Positions 12,001-22,520 of a stretch of DNA of 64,000 nt are shown here, in pieces. Positions within the stretch are counted from its first letter, which is position 1; every line of letters begins with the position of its first letter. Source of the DNA: Brassica napus (lineage: Eukaryota; Streptophyta; Magnoliopsida; Brassicales; Brassicaceae). The stretch lies in the NCBI RefSeq assembly GCF_020379485.1, contig NW_026014685.1, positions 1 to 64,000 of the forward strand. The letters run 5' to 3'. The notes below the pieces were generated by a model that saw nothing but the letters and a program-made list of their open reading frames with translations, ran no database searches and was not told where the DNA came from. The translations under genes were made by a program, and so were the position numbers.

Positions 12001-12360
12001 AGAGTTTATAAAATATTTTATAAATTCAAAAATCATTTCTAAGAGTTCACATAAATCATTTTACAAGGTTTATAAGAACTTATAAATATATTATAAACGT
12101 TTTATAAGGGTTTTTAAAATGTTTATAATGGTTTATAAGAATTTATAAAGGGTGTACAAAACCACTTACATATGTTTATAAAGATTTTATATAGAACTTA
12201 TAAGGGTTCATAAATGTTTATAAAGGGTTTAAATAAGTTTATATAAGATTTGTAAGGGTTTATAAAAGGTATTAATGGGTTTTGAAGAGTTTGTAAAGGG
12301 TTTATAAAAAAATATTAAGGCTTTATAAGACTTTATCAAAAGGTTTATAAATAGTTTAGA
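9060..12360. repeat. TTTATAAA-rich degenerate tandem repeats (three blocks)
   Basis: The blocks at about 9060-9780, 10690-11140 and 11930-12360 consist of imperfect 15-30 bp units containing (A/T)TTTATAAA, such as GTTTATAAATCATTTATAAA. A segment of about 57 bp (TATAAAGTCCCTAAATCATT..) is nearly identical at 9176 and 9772. A longer unit (GAGAAAGA..GATAGTGAACATTGAG..) recurs near 8515, 9885 and 10033. TTTATAAA is self-complementary, so strand means little. No gene is supported. Confidence 0.8.
11335..11854. mobile_element. Small GGATATCC-rich element nested in the MULE
   Basis: It is bounded by AGCCCTGGGAAGGATC at the left and the inverse of AGGCCTAGGACTTATATCC at the right. It has dense GGATCCGGATATCCGG palindromes at both ends and an AT-rich middle. 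It interrupts the TTTATAAA-rich DNA. No clear TSD was found, so the exact ends are uncertain. A run of 20 C at 11777-11796 lies near the right end. Confidence 0.6.
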
Positions 12361-12500
12361 GAGTCGCTGTTAGAGAAATATCTATTCAGCTAGAAAATAT
12401 ATCAGAAGAATCATGTTGGTGGTGTTTGAAGTGTTACATCTTTTTATTTCATGAAATCAGTTATAGAATGTCTGACAAAGCGTTGTAAGTACATTAAGAA

Positions 12501-12719
12501 CTAAAGCATTGTTAAAAGATAGTTGCTTACTACTACTAATTCATCTGAAGGATGAATGCTTCTAAAGTCATTAAGAAACAGACATTTAGAAGAAGTCATC
12601 ATAGTCTTATTTGAGTGTGTATTCAGCTGAATCAACTGCCAAGCAAGAGGAGTAGAAGGCATCATCATCACAGAGCCATGGCGGATTGGGGAGCGCCATG
12701 GAGTTGATGAGCTCTTCAA
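12501..12719 (-). other. Gene-like ORF in MULE, unknown (72 codons)
   Basis: The open frame reads with varied composition (STPWRSPIRHGSVMMMPSTP, then LNDFRSIHPSDELVVVSN), unlike the AT-rich repeats around it. It is not recognised. A direct duplication of TGGAATCTCTTCTGGTTCGT lies just upstream (12742-12780). It may be another captured fragment, but chance cannot be excluded. Confidence 0.25.
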
Positions 12720-13184
12720 GCAATCAGTAAACTTTGGAGATGGAATCTCTTCTGGTTCGTTGGAATCTCTTCTGGTTCGTCACAAATCAGATTGTTCTTA
12801 GCATCCATCTGAAACCAAAAACACACAAACCAAGTAGAGTCACAAAAAGTACCATTTCAAGTTCCACAACCAGAAGAAAGATACACATTGAATCGGAAAA
12901 GAAGATACTCAAAAATATTCAACACAAAAATACTCAAAGCAGGAAGGACCAACAACATATATCAAAAACGATAATACATAAGCATTATGTTCTTCATCGA
13001 TAAATATTTATAAGGTTTTATAAATTTGAGATTTAAAAACTTCATGAGAAAATCTTTGTTTTCCTTCCCAGAAACTGAGTTTTGAGAAATCACGCTAAAA
13101 TTAAACAAAGAGATGACGATCACCATCGATTTTCCAGTCATCATTGTTAGCTTCTCATATAGATCGTCTTGTTCGTTTGAGATC

Positions 13185-13435
13185 GTTAGCGTAGTCGGAT
13201 CTGGCCGAAGAACTCGTCAGCATCGTCGGATCTGGCCAGATAACTCATCTTCGACGTCAGCTCTTGCAGGAGAACTCGTCAGCGTCGTCGGATATGGCCA
13301 AAGAACTCGTCAGCGTCGTCGGATCTGGCCGGAGAACTCATCGTCATATCTGGCCGGAGAACTCGTCAGCGTCATCGGATCTGGCTGGAGAACTCGTCAG
13401 CGTCGTCGAATCTGGTCGGAGAACTCATAGTTGTC
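13185..13435 (+). repeat. GTCGTCGGATCTGGCCGGAG minisatellite
   Basis: About seven imperfect copies of a unit around GTCGTCGGATCTGGCCGGAG AACTCGTCAGC follow one another with partial deletions. It lies near the right TIR of the MULE and is GC-rich against its surroundings. The open frame across it is repeat-driven, not a gene. Confidence 0.8.
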
Positions 13436-14142
13436 GTCGTTAAATTTGGATCTGAGATTTGAAAAAATCTTGGGGAAGAAAAGAATAGTTTTAGGTTTAA
13501 TTGGTTAGGGGAATAATAGTATTTTGCCTATTAAAATTTTAATGGGAAAGTTGGTTAATGTATAGATGAAATGTGGTATTAGAAAAGTGGTATTAGTGAA
13601 AATTTCTCAATTTCATATGAGAAATGTCTCACAGAATATCAGAGCATAATTTATGATACTTTGATTTTAGAATTTTTGTAAAAATTATAAAATTTACAAG
13701 AAAACAAAGGAATAGATAAAAAAGTGGTACATTAGATTGGGGAACCAATAAAAATATCTCCTTTAAAACTAATTAAGATTTATTAAATAATTTATTAATA
13801 ATATATCATCGAATATAGTTTTGTACTAAAAGAACTTAAGTTTGCTAGAAAAGGAAACTAAATCGTTGAGGTCAAATCTTTATTACTAATTTTCCAAAAG
13901 GAAAATAATAATGGAGGGAGGAAGAGTTGAACTCGTCACCATAGTACGAGAAGAGCAAAGACAAAGTGACTCTATCTACTTATGGCGCCCCCTAAAATAT
14001 ATATATCATAAGGCGCCTAAAGCTATTACTTTATGAGCTTTAACCCAGGGCCTGCTTTTACGTATCCACTTCCCACATGCATGAACCACCACTGCAAAGA
14101 GTGAATACTCTACGTCTGTGTATGGTTCCACCGGGTTGCTCA

Positions 14143-14478
14143 GAGACTCACTCGTGACCTGGAAAATTCAACTACTGACTTGTCTGGACTTCTTACTTGA
14201 ATGGTAAAGCTATCGGTTGACATTCTATGGTAAGTACAATTTGTTGGATTGTTGATATTTGTTTCATGGTTCTTAATTGGTTTGAACTATAAATTACGCA
14301 AAAAAAAAAAATTGGATGGAAGGTTCACCTGGGTTTTCTGAGACGTGTTGCTCCAGAGTTCGGTGATCTAGCCGGTGAAGAAGAGCAGCTTGAGGGGAAG
14401 TTTAGGTGATTGCGTTATAGCGACTAGCTGGAACAACTTCTTCCTGAATTCTTTGGAGGTGGAGCTCGAGAAAAAGCT
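14143..14478 (+). pseudogene. Peroxisomal ABC transporter (ABCD1/PXA1/COMATOSE-like) fragment, two exons
   Basis: Segment 14143-14229 ends at a GTAAG donor and corresponds to the LTRDLEKLTTDLSGLVTGMV region, with frameshifts or substitutions. Segment 14323-14478 reads HLGFLRRVAPEFGDLAGEEE, then LEGKF, then stops, then EFFGGGAREKA before GTAAGTG. In the intact plant protein these flank each other in the membrane domain before the first ATP-binding domain of the fatty-acyl-CoA importer of the peroxisome. Several stops show it is dead. A better-preserved copy of the first exon lies at 40517-40680 on the other strand. It abuts the UBP fragment with opposite polarity. Confidence 0.72.
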
Positions 14479-14544
14479 GTAAGTGTATCATAATTAACTT
14501 CCCAAGTTATAATTGTTGGATTTTGGCCTATATATCAAATTGTG

Positions 14545-14630
14545 AAGCAGATATACAAGAAGTGGAAGCCAATAAAGATGTGTTTATCTACTTAACTTTG
14601 CCTAAGAGACTGCAGAAATATTAAAGCAGG
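14545..14630 (+). other. Possible exon remnant of unknown gene
   Basis: The frame EADIQEVEANKDVFIYLTLP..KRLQKY ends at a TAA and has gene-like composition, next to the ABC transporter fragment. It is not recognised. It may be a third fragment of a captured block. Confidence 0.3.
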
Positions 14631-14779
14631 ATGGATATCTTGTGAGTCGTAACTAGTCACATGAATCGTTTCATTTGCGGATATAATATGCGTGAACCAC
14701 ATGAGACTTAGTTTTTCTGCTAAGTATGGATAAATCAACTTCTACTTGCCTCTAGCAGTCAGACAAATACATCCTCTCT

Positions 14780-15868
14780 TTTTTTTTTCGGTCGAATATA
14801 TTATTATTCCAACATAAAATACAAGAGTTCATGCATACACTGGCTACAAAACGAGATAGTCCCAAAACCGAAAGCCCATAAGAAGCAGCGACTTGAGTCC
14901 ACATCGGGACAACTAAAGCCCACACCGGGGCAGCTTACTGAAACAAACCTTAAACATAATCTGATACTCATATAAACTACTACAGAAGAGTTTTAAACAA
15001 TAACTCCGCAGACTTTCGAACCGAGTAAAGACCAATGATCGGGGAAATATCGCAGAGCACGCCACACGATAACCTCCACTTCTAACACCCACACCACACG
15101 ACTATCGCTGCTGCCTACGCCCGCCAATGGATAACGTCCAACGAAACAAATACCTGAAACTTCATAACCCGACAGGGGGAACACTCACTCGGTCCACCAC
15201 CTTCGGATACGGATGTGCCGCATTCATACGACCACTTACCCTCGATAGAAGCTCAACACAAATACCACGAGAATGAAGTCTTGCCAATCAATCTCTCATG
15301 ACACGCTCTAAACACATGGCAAGCAATCACTGAACTCAATACCATAGATGAAAGTCTGCTAAATAAGTTTAAAATTCTGTATTTTCAAGAACCAAAACAA
15401 GATACTAAATTTCAAAGACCAGGAAACTGAACGCTTCACTCCACAACGACCCAATCCGCAACAAAACCACTTGAAAAATAAAGAAGAGAGGCAAATAACC
15501 CGTCACGCGCCGTCACCACTATGACTCCTAACAGATCTAGAAATGGAAAATCAGATCTGCCGAAAGTCAAACCCAAAAACGCCGACTCAACCTGCTTTAG
15601 AATCTGCGATGCCTCGTAGTTACACCTGTGAAAAATCTCAAGACACCAAAGCAAGCTCTCCCCATAGCAATATTAGGGAGTTGGCGGCAAGACCTTAACC
15701 AGTGCTTCCAACATATCAACGCCAGCAGAAAAAGAAAGAGGTGAGCAAATAAAAATGAGAGAGGGAAGAAGGGGGTGGCCGGCAACGGACACGCAGGTCA
15801 CGCGCCGGCAAACTTGAAACTTGAAAAAGTCGCCTTTGGAGAGAAGGTAGGAAATTAGGAATTTTTTT
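14780..15868 (-). mobile_element. Sadhu-like non-autonomous retroposon
   Basis: A 1.09-kb insertion is flanked by an exact 18-bp TSD GACAAATACATCCTCTCT (14762-14779, 15869-15886). Read on the minus strand it ends in a short A-rich tail (T run at 14780-14789), the mark of LINE-type target-primed integration. It has no RT and no long ORF; the open frames of up to 77 codons inside it look incidental. Size, poly(A) tail and lack of LINE homology fit Sadhu retroposons of Brassicaceae, but I have not aligned it to one. Confidence 0.75.
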
Positions 15869-15886
15869 GACAAATACATCCTCTCT

Positions 15887-16087
15887 GCATACATGTTTTT
15901 TTTTAATTAAATATTTAATGGGTCTTGGACTGTAACAAACAATGTTCATGGCTTTTGTAATCTCAACTCAATAATAGAAGCCCACTATACATCAAGATTG
16001 AAGCTGCATCTTCTAATTTGACAATGAGGGACAACTCGATCACTAGTAGAATGACAAGCATGGCACAATAAGATACTCCAATCAACT
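15887..16087. other. Short intergenic stretch with a possible exon end
   Basis: A frame reading IKIEAASSNLTMRDNSITSR and ending MTSMAQ-stop (about 15990-16072, +) has gene-like composition but is not recognised. Nothing else is seen before the Helitron. Confidence 0.25.
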
Positions 16088-16879
16088 TCTTATATATTAA
16101 AACAGAAGTCACGACCTTGATTCATGTGTGATTTTTTTAAAAAATGGACTTAATGGACCTATTCTTAGAAAGTCATGTTACATTTAATATCTAATTTTAT
16201 CATTTAAATTTTGGGCCTACCAAAAATTTTTATTGGCTATCAATAATTGGATTTAAACAATAGATGATCCATTGGATTTATAGATATTATAAATTAAATA
16301 GATATAATTTAATGTTGTAATATTATACCTCTATATGCTAAATATTTAAATATTTGTCATGTTAACTTTTAAAATTATAAAGATTTTTTTTTAAATAACA
16401 AAAATCTTATTATCTAACAATGATTAATCTTTATCACCTTAAAAAAATGAAAACAAATTTTAAACTATATAGTTTATTTTAAAAATTAAACAAAAACTAA
16501 ATGTTTAATTATTTACACGATAATAGAAATATATGAAGCGAAAAGTTTAATTTTTTAAAAACTTTCTAAATTTGTGAAATGTTACAATATCTCTGAATAT
16601 TACAATAAAACAATATTTTACTAATCTTTATATATATAGTTATGATTTTAATAATGAAATAATAATCCGAAAATATATATATAGAAAAAGATGCAAATAA
16701 ATGTGAAAGTTTGAAGCAATCTAGTCAATGAAAAAATATACATTAAACTTATTACATTTTAAAAATTGATAGACACATATATATTATAATATATACTAAT
16801 TTATAATTGAAAACAAAAAATATTTATATAAAAATAAATGAAAACAAAAATCTGCGCGGTTGCGCAGGTCGAGATCTAG
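16088..16879 (+). mobile_element. Non-autonomous Helitron
   Basis: The 5' end is TCTTATATATTAAAACAGAAG. The 3' end has a perfect 6-bp stem hairpin CTGCGC-GGTT-GCGCAG (16852-16867) followed nine bases later by the terminal CTAG (16876-16879) and a T. It is the same family as the reversed copy at 25671-26409, whose ends are fixed by an empty site. No Rep/helicase gene is present. Boundaries here are by analogy with that copy. Confidence 0.85.
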
Positions 16880-17163
16880 TTATTATTAAAAGAAAAGTAC
16901 CAATAGAAATTGTCCCTGCCACTGAGTAATTATTGACCTTATATATTTTAATTGCTTGTCTTTTCCAAATCAAAAATCAATTAATGTGTTGTCCTAAAAT
17001 AAATTTTAACTTCACTTTCCTACTGAATTGATATCAAAATTATTTATTGTTATGGTAGAAACAAATCTAGAATATTATGACCCCAAGTCCTATGTTATAT
17101 GTGCAGTCTATCTCTTCCTTTCAATTGTTTTTTTGAACTTTATTACACATCTATATTATTAAA
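16880..17163. other. AT-rich stretch with Helitron 5'-end-like sequences
   Basis: TTATTATTAAAAGAAAAGTACC directly after 16879 resembles the start of ATREP-type Helitrons. ACATCTATATTATTAAA at 17147-17163 resembles another Helitron 5' end (TC at 17150), into which the outer MULE inserted. No gene is seen. Confidence 0.4.
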
Positions 17164-17689
17164 GGGTTTTTTTCAAATATGACTCAAAACTTAAAGTCAA
17201 ACACAAACTAATCCATGTTTTTTTGGAACTTTGGCTTGTCTCTTTCACCCCCAAAGTTCAGATTATTCACAAAAATGTCATCATTTTTTTCCTTCGAAAA
17301 TGCATATTTTACTCTATCACCCTCATTTTCCTCAAGTATTCACAATATTGTCATTGTCATCAATACACCAACCACTATGAAAAAGCAATTTGAAACTCTT
17401 AATGCACCTAAAAATCGATTTACACTCTTTCTTTCTCAATTCTTATGAACTAAAAACAACATCTCTTTCACGTTTTCTCCATATTCATCCAAAAAACCCA
17501 AGATTTTGATTCAAAAATTTTTATGGTTCATAGAGCCATTGAAGTTTACGATTCTTGGTGGGTCACTTTTGTTTGAGATTCTAGGTACTTGGAGAAGACT
17601 TATGTGTGCTAAACAAGTTATCTCACTGGTTGAAACTATGAAATCAGTTTTTTTCCCAGATATGTTCGTCCAGATGACTTACCCGAAAG

Positions 17690-18600
17690 TCGTCTAGCTG
17701 TAGACGACTTACATGGAAGTCTTCTGCTCAATGCATAAGTTAGTTTTGTAATTGACTTTTAAATGTGTTTTTATAGATGACTTACATGGAAGTCGTCCAT
17801 CTTTGTGTGTTAAAAAAAATTGAGACGAGTTCCATGTAAGTCGTCTAGGGTAAACGGGTTAGTTTTGCTTGACCGGATTGTGTCATAAATTTGACTTTTC
17901 CTGGATGACTTACGTGTAAGTCGTCCAGTAGAAAATTAAAAAAATCAATATTTTGTTATAACTAGACGACTTACATGGAAATCGTCTCAGGTTAGATTTG
18001 CAATTGAAAAATAAAACAAAAAAAAATTATTTTTTCTAGACGACTTACACGGAAGTCGTCCGTCCGACAACTTACTCGGAAGTCGTCCGTCCGACAACTT
18101 ACACGGAAGTCGTCTGTCCGACAACTTACACGGAAGTCGTCCGTCCGACAACTTACATGAAGTCGTCCGTCCGACAACTTACATTGAAGTCGTCCATGAT
18201 TTTATTCCGAGATTCTGGTCAAACTTTGCTTATCTTGGACGACTTCCATGTAAGTCGTCAGACAGACGACTTCTGTGTGAGTCGTCTGGAAAAAAAATAA
18301 TTTTTATTTTATTTTTTAATTGCAAAACTAATCTAAGACGACTTACATGGATGTCGTCTAGGTATAACAAAATATTGATTTTTAAATTTTCTATTGGATG
18401 TAAGTCGTCCAGGAAAAGTCAAATTTCCTACTCAATCCGGTCAAATGCAAAACTAACCCCTTTTCCCGTCTCGAGTTTCTTTTTTAACAAACAAAGTTGG
18501 ACGAATTCCATGTAAGTTGTCTAGGTTAAAAATCAATTACAAAACTAACCTAAATGGACGACATCCTAGAAGTCTGTCAGACGACCTCCGTGGAAGTCGC
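17690..18600. repeat. Large imperfect palindrome of GACGACTT / AAGTCGTC motifs
   Basis: The two arms mirror each other around about 18195-18225, where the spacer TTCCGAGATTCTGGTCAAAC lies. Each arm alternates GACGACTTACATGGAAGTCGTC-like short palindromes with spacer words found inverted in the other arm (GTTAGTTTTG against CAAAACTAAC). A run of about five 26-bp units (CCGTCCGACAACTTACACGG...) fills 18055-18190. Confidence 0.85.
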
Positions 18601-18965
18601 TTGCATCAATGTTTAATAAACTTTCATTTTCTATAAAACTATAAAAAAAAAAATTAACATTTTCTTGTTAATTCATGTCTATTAATCAATAATGTAGCTT
18701 CTAAATGAAATTTATAACTTAATTCGTGATATTTATGAGGTTACCAACATTCATGTTTATTAAAGTTTCTAGCTGATCCAAGAAGACTTTCGTGGAAGTC
18801 TTCTATGCTGGTTTTTGAATAACTTGTATTTTTAAGAATATTAAGTAACTTCAAGATATTTAAAACTCATACTTTCAAAATATGTTTTCTGCCTTAGTTT
18901 TACTAAATTTGACAGTTTTTCAACACAAACTTGTAAAAATTGTGATATATTTTGAGTAGTTACTA

Positions 18966-19253
18966 GCCCTGTTCTTTTGTCGCGGCAGCGGCAGCGGCGA
19001 GAAAAACAACAGTAATTGACTAATTGTAGAGAAAAACGGAAAAGATGGAGTTATTAAGTATCGCTCGATTAAGACGCGATAAACATATTACACACAGAAG
19101 ATGACGCTGAAAATACTGGTGTCCATTGGATAAGCCTTGGATAGCACCGGCGATCGTTTCTGGCGGCTGTTTCTATTTCTTCCGTGATTATTTTGTTCTC
19201 TGTTAACGTTACTTTTTTCGACGCTGCCGCCGCGGTTGACAAAAGAACAGAGC
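18966..19253. mobile_element. MITE with GC-rich terminal inverted repeats
   Basis: A 288-bp insertion has termini GCCCTGTTCTTTTGTCGCGG and, inward from the right, GCTCTGTTCTTTTGTCAACC, each followed by GCGGCAGCG-type sequence. TACTA stands on both sides (18961-18965, 19254-19258). The related MULE at about 22717 has the uninterrupted GTTACTATTG. The TSD is therefore at most 5 bp. The superfamily is not decided. Confidence 0.8.
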
Positions 19254-19659
19254 TACTATTGTTTGTTTCCATCTCTTAAGTATGCACCAATGATGATTAT
19301 TGCTATGAGTGGGTAAAATACTTGTTTCTTAAAATGTTGTATCAATGACTTAAGTATGATTATTGTTATATGCATCAATGATGTTGTTTGCTATGAGTAA
19401 GTAGAATGGTTAAAATGATTCTCCCTTAGTTGTAATAAATATGATTAATTTTTTTCTGTTATTGTGTTTTGTTATTGAAGTTGTATCAATAACTTCAATT
19501 ATGTCAAGTAATCTTGGCAAGATAATATTGTGGAATATGAACATATTTACCAAATTTTTTACTAATATCTCTTCAAACTTACAAAAAAAATCACAACTAA
19601 ATTATTACACATGCAAATCACAAAATAGACCAGAAACAAAAGTATTATAGATCATTCCT

Positions 19660-20900
19660 CTACAAAGACAAGCTTGGACTCCACTTGATATGGAAGAAGA
19701 CTCCATCAGAAGACTTCTCTTCTAGCACATTATATTTTAGAAGTCTTCTAGCGCATTATATTTTAGAAGACTTCCGAGAAGACTTCCCATAAATCTTCCA
19801 AAGTTTGCTTCAGATCTGAAAAACCTGCATATCAAAAAATGTTCAAATGGCTTAAAAACAAAGAAAGTGAGTGGAATATTATATAAATATACTTTTATAG
19901 ATCACACAAAATACGTATCCAAGTGGAAGATGAGAACCATCTAGTTAAAAACCTGCAACTAAAAGATAGATTAGTGAGAAAGACATGAGACAAAAATGAA
20001 AAATTAATATAAAGTTTGGTGTTTTTAAGTCAAAGAGATTATAATGGGTTTGGAGAGTTTTAGTTTGAGAAACAGGTAAGAACTTTATGCAACATGAAGT
20101 TACCAAATGAAGAAAAATCAGACATAAAAACTTACCAAAATGCTCAGATCTGTTATGAAAATGAGACATGTGAAAAGACTCTCTCAGAAGACTCTGTCAG
20201 AAGACTTCCAGGTAAGTCGTCCTGGAAGTCTTCTTGCGCATTATATTTTAGACGACTAACAGGTAAGTCGTCCTAGAAGTCTTCCAGATCTGAAAAACTT
20301 GCATATTCAAATCAAGATCTAAAAAACATGCATATCCAAAAACGTTCAATTGACTTACAAACAGAGAAAATGAGTGGAAGATTAGATATATCTACCTTTA
20401 TAGAACACAAAAAAATACATATCTAAAATTAATAGATCTACCTTTAAATGAGTGGAAGATGAGAACCATGTGATGAAAACCTGCAAAACAAGATAAACTA
20501 GTGAGAGAGACATGAGACAAAAATAATAAATTGATATAAAGTTTGGTGTTTATAAGTTCAAAAAGATTAAAGAGAGGTTGGAGAGTTAAAATGAGGAACA
20601 TGCCATTTTTGTTACAACCATTTGAGAGGAGGAGAAAAAATGTGTAAATTTTTCTTTATATATGGAAACAAAAATTTCAATAAAGTTAAATATTTTCGAT
20701 TCAAAAGACTTTCAAGTAAGTCTTCCAGAAGACTTTAATATTTTTAGCGGGAAACTAAAATATTTTAGCGGGAGATATAAGACTTTCAGAGAAGTCTTCT
20801 AATCGCCAGACGACTTACAAGTTAGTCGTCTAGACCCTAAACATAACCCCTAAACTAAATTAACTAACTAAACACTTCAAAAAATCAAATTAAACTTAAA
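19660..20900. repeat. Tandem units in outer MULE
   Basis: Two imperfect copies spaced about 470 bp (anchors CAGATCTGAAAAACCTGCATAT near 19812 and 20284). Each contains GGAAGATGAGAACCAT, a TATAAAGTTTGGTGTTT block and GACGACTT/AAGTCTTC motifs. The same units occur in the nested MULE at 23340-24260. No gene is supported. Confidence 0.65.
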
Positions 20901-21649
20901 AAGTGTTTACTATACACAAAAAGAAACAGATATAGATGAAATTTTAATTTTTCAAAAAAACATTTAAACTTTCCAAAATCTAACCCTAAGAATACATACA
21001 ATACTAAGACATATGTTGTCAAACCTTAAGCCAAAGAATATCATGATTAACTACTTTCACCCTGTTGAAAACTATTCAATTTTATTATATCTTAATTTAT
21101 ATCACATAAGCAGTTTATAATTACATGATTTTAATTTTGGGCTTTTTGCAGAATTGACCTATAACTTAAAGTCAAACACAAAACTAACCTCCTTTTTTTT
21201 GAAAATTGGTTTTGCCATATTCACCCCACAAGTTCATATAATTTACGAAAATGCCATCAATTTTTTTTTTCTTTTTTTTTCGAAAATGACATTTTTACTC
21301 ACCCTCATCATCTTCAAGTAATTACAAGATTGCCATTGTCATCAATACCACAACCACCATGAACAACCAATTTGAAGCTCTTAATGCTCCCAAAATCGAT
21401 TTACCCTTCTTCTTTTTCCATTCTTGTGAACTAAACACAACATATCGCTCACTTTCTCTCCACAATGAGCTAAAAAAACCCAAGATTTTGATTCTAAATT
21501 TTTTATGGTTCATAGAGTCATAGAAGCTAACGATTCTGGGTGGGTTACTTTCGTTTGTGATTCTGTGTGCTTGGAGAAGCCTTATGTATGCTAAGGAACT
21601 TATCTCACCAATTTAAGGTATGACATCGAGTTTTTTTCCAGATCTGTTC

Positions 21650-22520
21650 GTCAGACGACTTACTTGGGAAGTCGTCTGGCTGTAGACAACTTACCTGGAA
21701 GTCGTCTGGTCAACGCAGAGGTTATTTTTGCAATTGACTTTGAAATCTGTAACCTGAGACGACTGAAAGTTAAGTCGTCTGTTTTTGTTTGGTTTCAAAA
21801 AAATTTCCAAAGAACCTAGACGACTTACATTTCAGTCGTCATAGGTTAGTTTTGCATTTGACTGGATAATTTCAGAAGTTTGACTTCCCCAGACGACTTA
21901 CATTTCAGTCGTCTGGCGAAAATTAAAATAATAATATTTTTTTTAAAGTAGACGACTTACAGTTAAGTCGTCATAGGTTAGTTTTGCAATTGAAAAAAAA
22001 AACTTCAAAATTTAATTATACACAGACGACTTATAATTCAGTCGTCCACGAGACGACTTACTTGTAAGTCGTCCAGGATTTTTTTCCGAGATTCTGGTCA
22101 AACCTCGTAAATCCTGGACGACTTACATTTCAGTCGTCTCGTGGACGACTGAATTATAAGTCGTCTGTATATAATTAAATCTTGAAGTTTTTTTTTCAAT
22201 TGCAAAACTAACCTATGACGACTTAACTGTAAGTCGTCTACTTTTAAAAAAATATTATTATTTTAATTTTCACTAGACGACTGAAATGTAAGTCGTCCAG
22301 AAAAGTCAAACTTCTGAAATAATCCAGTCAAATGCAAAACTAACCTATGACGACTGAAATGTAAGTCGTCTAGCTTTTTTGGAGTTTTTTTTAGCCAAAC
22401 AATAGTAGACGACTTATTTTTCAGTCGTCCGAAATAACAGATTTCAAAGTCAATTGCAAAAATAACCTCTGCGTTGACCAGACGACGTATAGTTTAGTCG
22501 TCTGGACAACTTAGATTGAA
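21650..22520. repeat. Palindrome of about 430-bp arms in inner MULE
   Basis: The arms mirror around 22075-22115, with the same central spacer CCGAGATTCTGGTCAAAC as the outer MULE palindrome. Mirrored words include AAAGTAGACGACTTACAG against CTGTAAGTCGTCTACTTT, and GTTAGTTTTGCAATTG against CAATTGCAAAACTAAC. A transcript would fold into a long, nearly continuous hairpin. Confidence 0.9.

Larger units (their letters stand above)
8193..13608. mobile_element. Non-autonomous MULE (Pack-MULE-like), 5.4 kb
   Basis: The 9-bp TSD AATTTCATA is exact at 8184-8192 and 13609-13617. Imperfect terminal inverted repeats run inward for more than 60 bp (left GGGGAAATTTTACTTATACAC.., right read inward GAGAAATTTTCACTAATACC..). 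No MURA transposase is seen. Contents are a gene-like leader with possible exons (8439-9020), three blocks rich in TTTATAAA, a nested small element (11335-11854), a gene-like stretch near 12500-12720 and a GTCGGATCTGGCCGGAG minisatellite. It sits inside the hAT element. Confidence 0.92.
7858..14054. mobile_element. hAT-type non-autonomous element carrying a nested MULE
   Basis: Termini are CAGTGCCGGTCCAGACC at the left and, read inward, CAGGCCCTGGG at the right. They are flanked by an exact 8-bp TSD CTTTTACG (7850-7857, 14055-14062), the hAT hallmark. Internal edges share GGCGCCTAAAGC in opposite orientation (about 7880 and 14013). Without the MULE at 8193-13608 it would be about 770 bp with no transposase. 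It interrupts the UBP fragment between adjoining codons. Confidence 0.93.
7715..14140 (-). pseudogene. Ubiquitin-specific protease (UBP3/UBP4-like) C-terminal fragment, split by a hAT element
   Basis: Two pieces, 14063-14140 and 7715-7849 on the minus strand, join across the hAT at 7858-14054. They encode the end of the USP catalytic domain: SNPVEPYTDVEYSLFAVVVH, then HNHWLFFDAENVEIIEE, then DHGYILFYENLGPTK and a stop at 7715. In active USPs the catalytic His lies in the HYVS-like stretch between the first two parts; that stretch is lost here. There is also a frameshift before HNHWLFF and a stop or deletion before the last part. It is therefore an exon-scale captured or duplicated fragment. 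A fragment of a different gene abuts it at about 14140. Confidence 0.8.

Noticed and set aside
9060..12360. CRISPR-like array
   Set aside because: Units are degenerate, AT-rich, without constant spacers, and the genome is a plant.
13113..13430. Arg/Ser-rich 105-codon ORF
   Set aside because: It is a translation of the GTCGGATCTGGCCGGAG minisatellite.
14993..15949. Minus-strand ORFs up to 77 codons in the Sadhu-like element
   Set aside because: Overlapping short frames with no family and no conserved start; the element is best read as non-coding.
17992..18177. ORF of repeated SCRTDDFRV
   Set aside because: It is read through the 26-bp units of the MULE palindrome; no protein family is expected.
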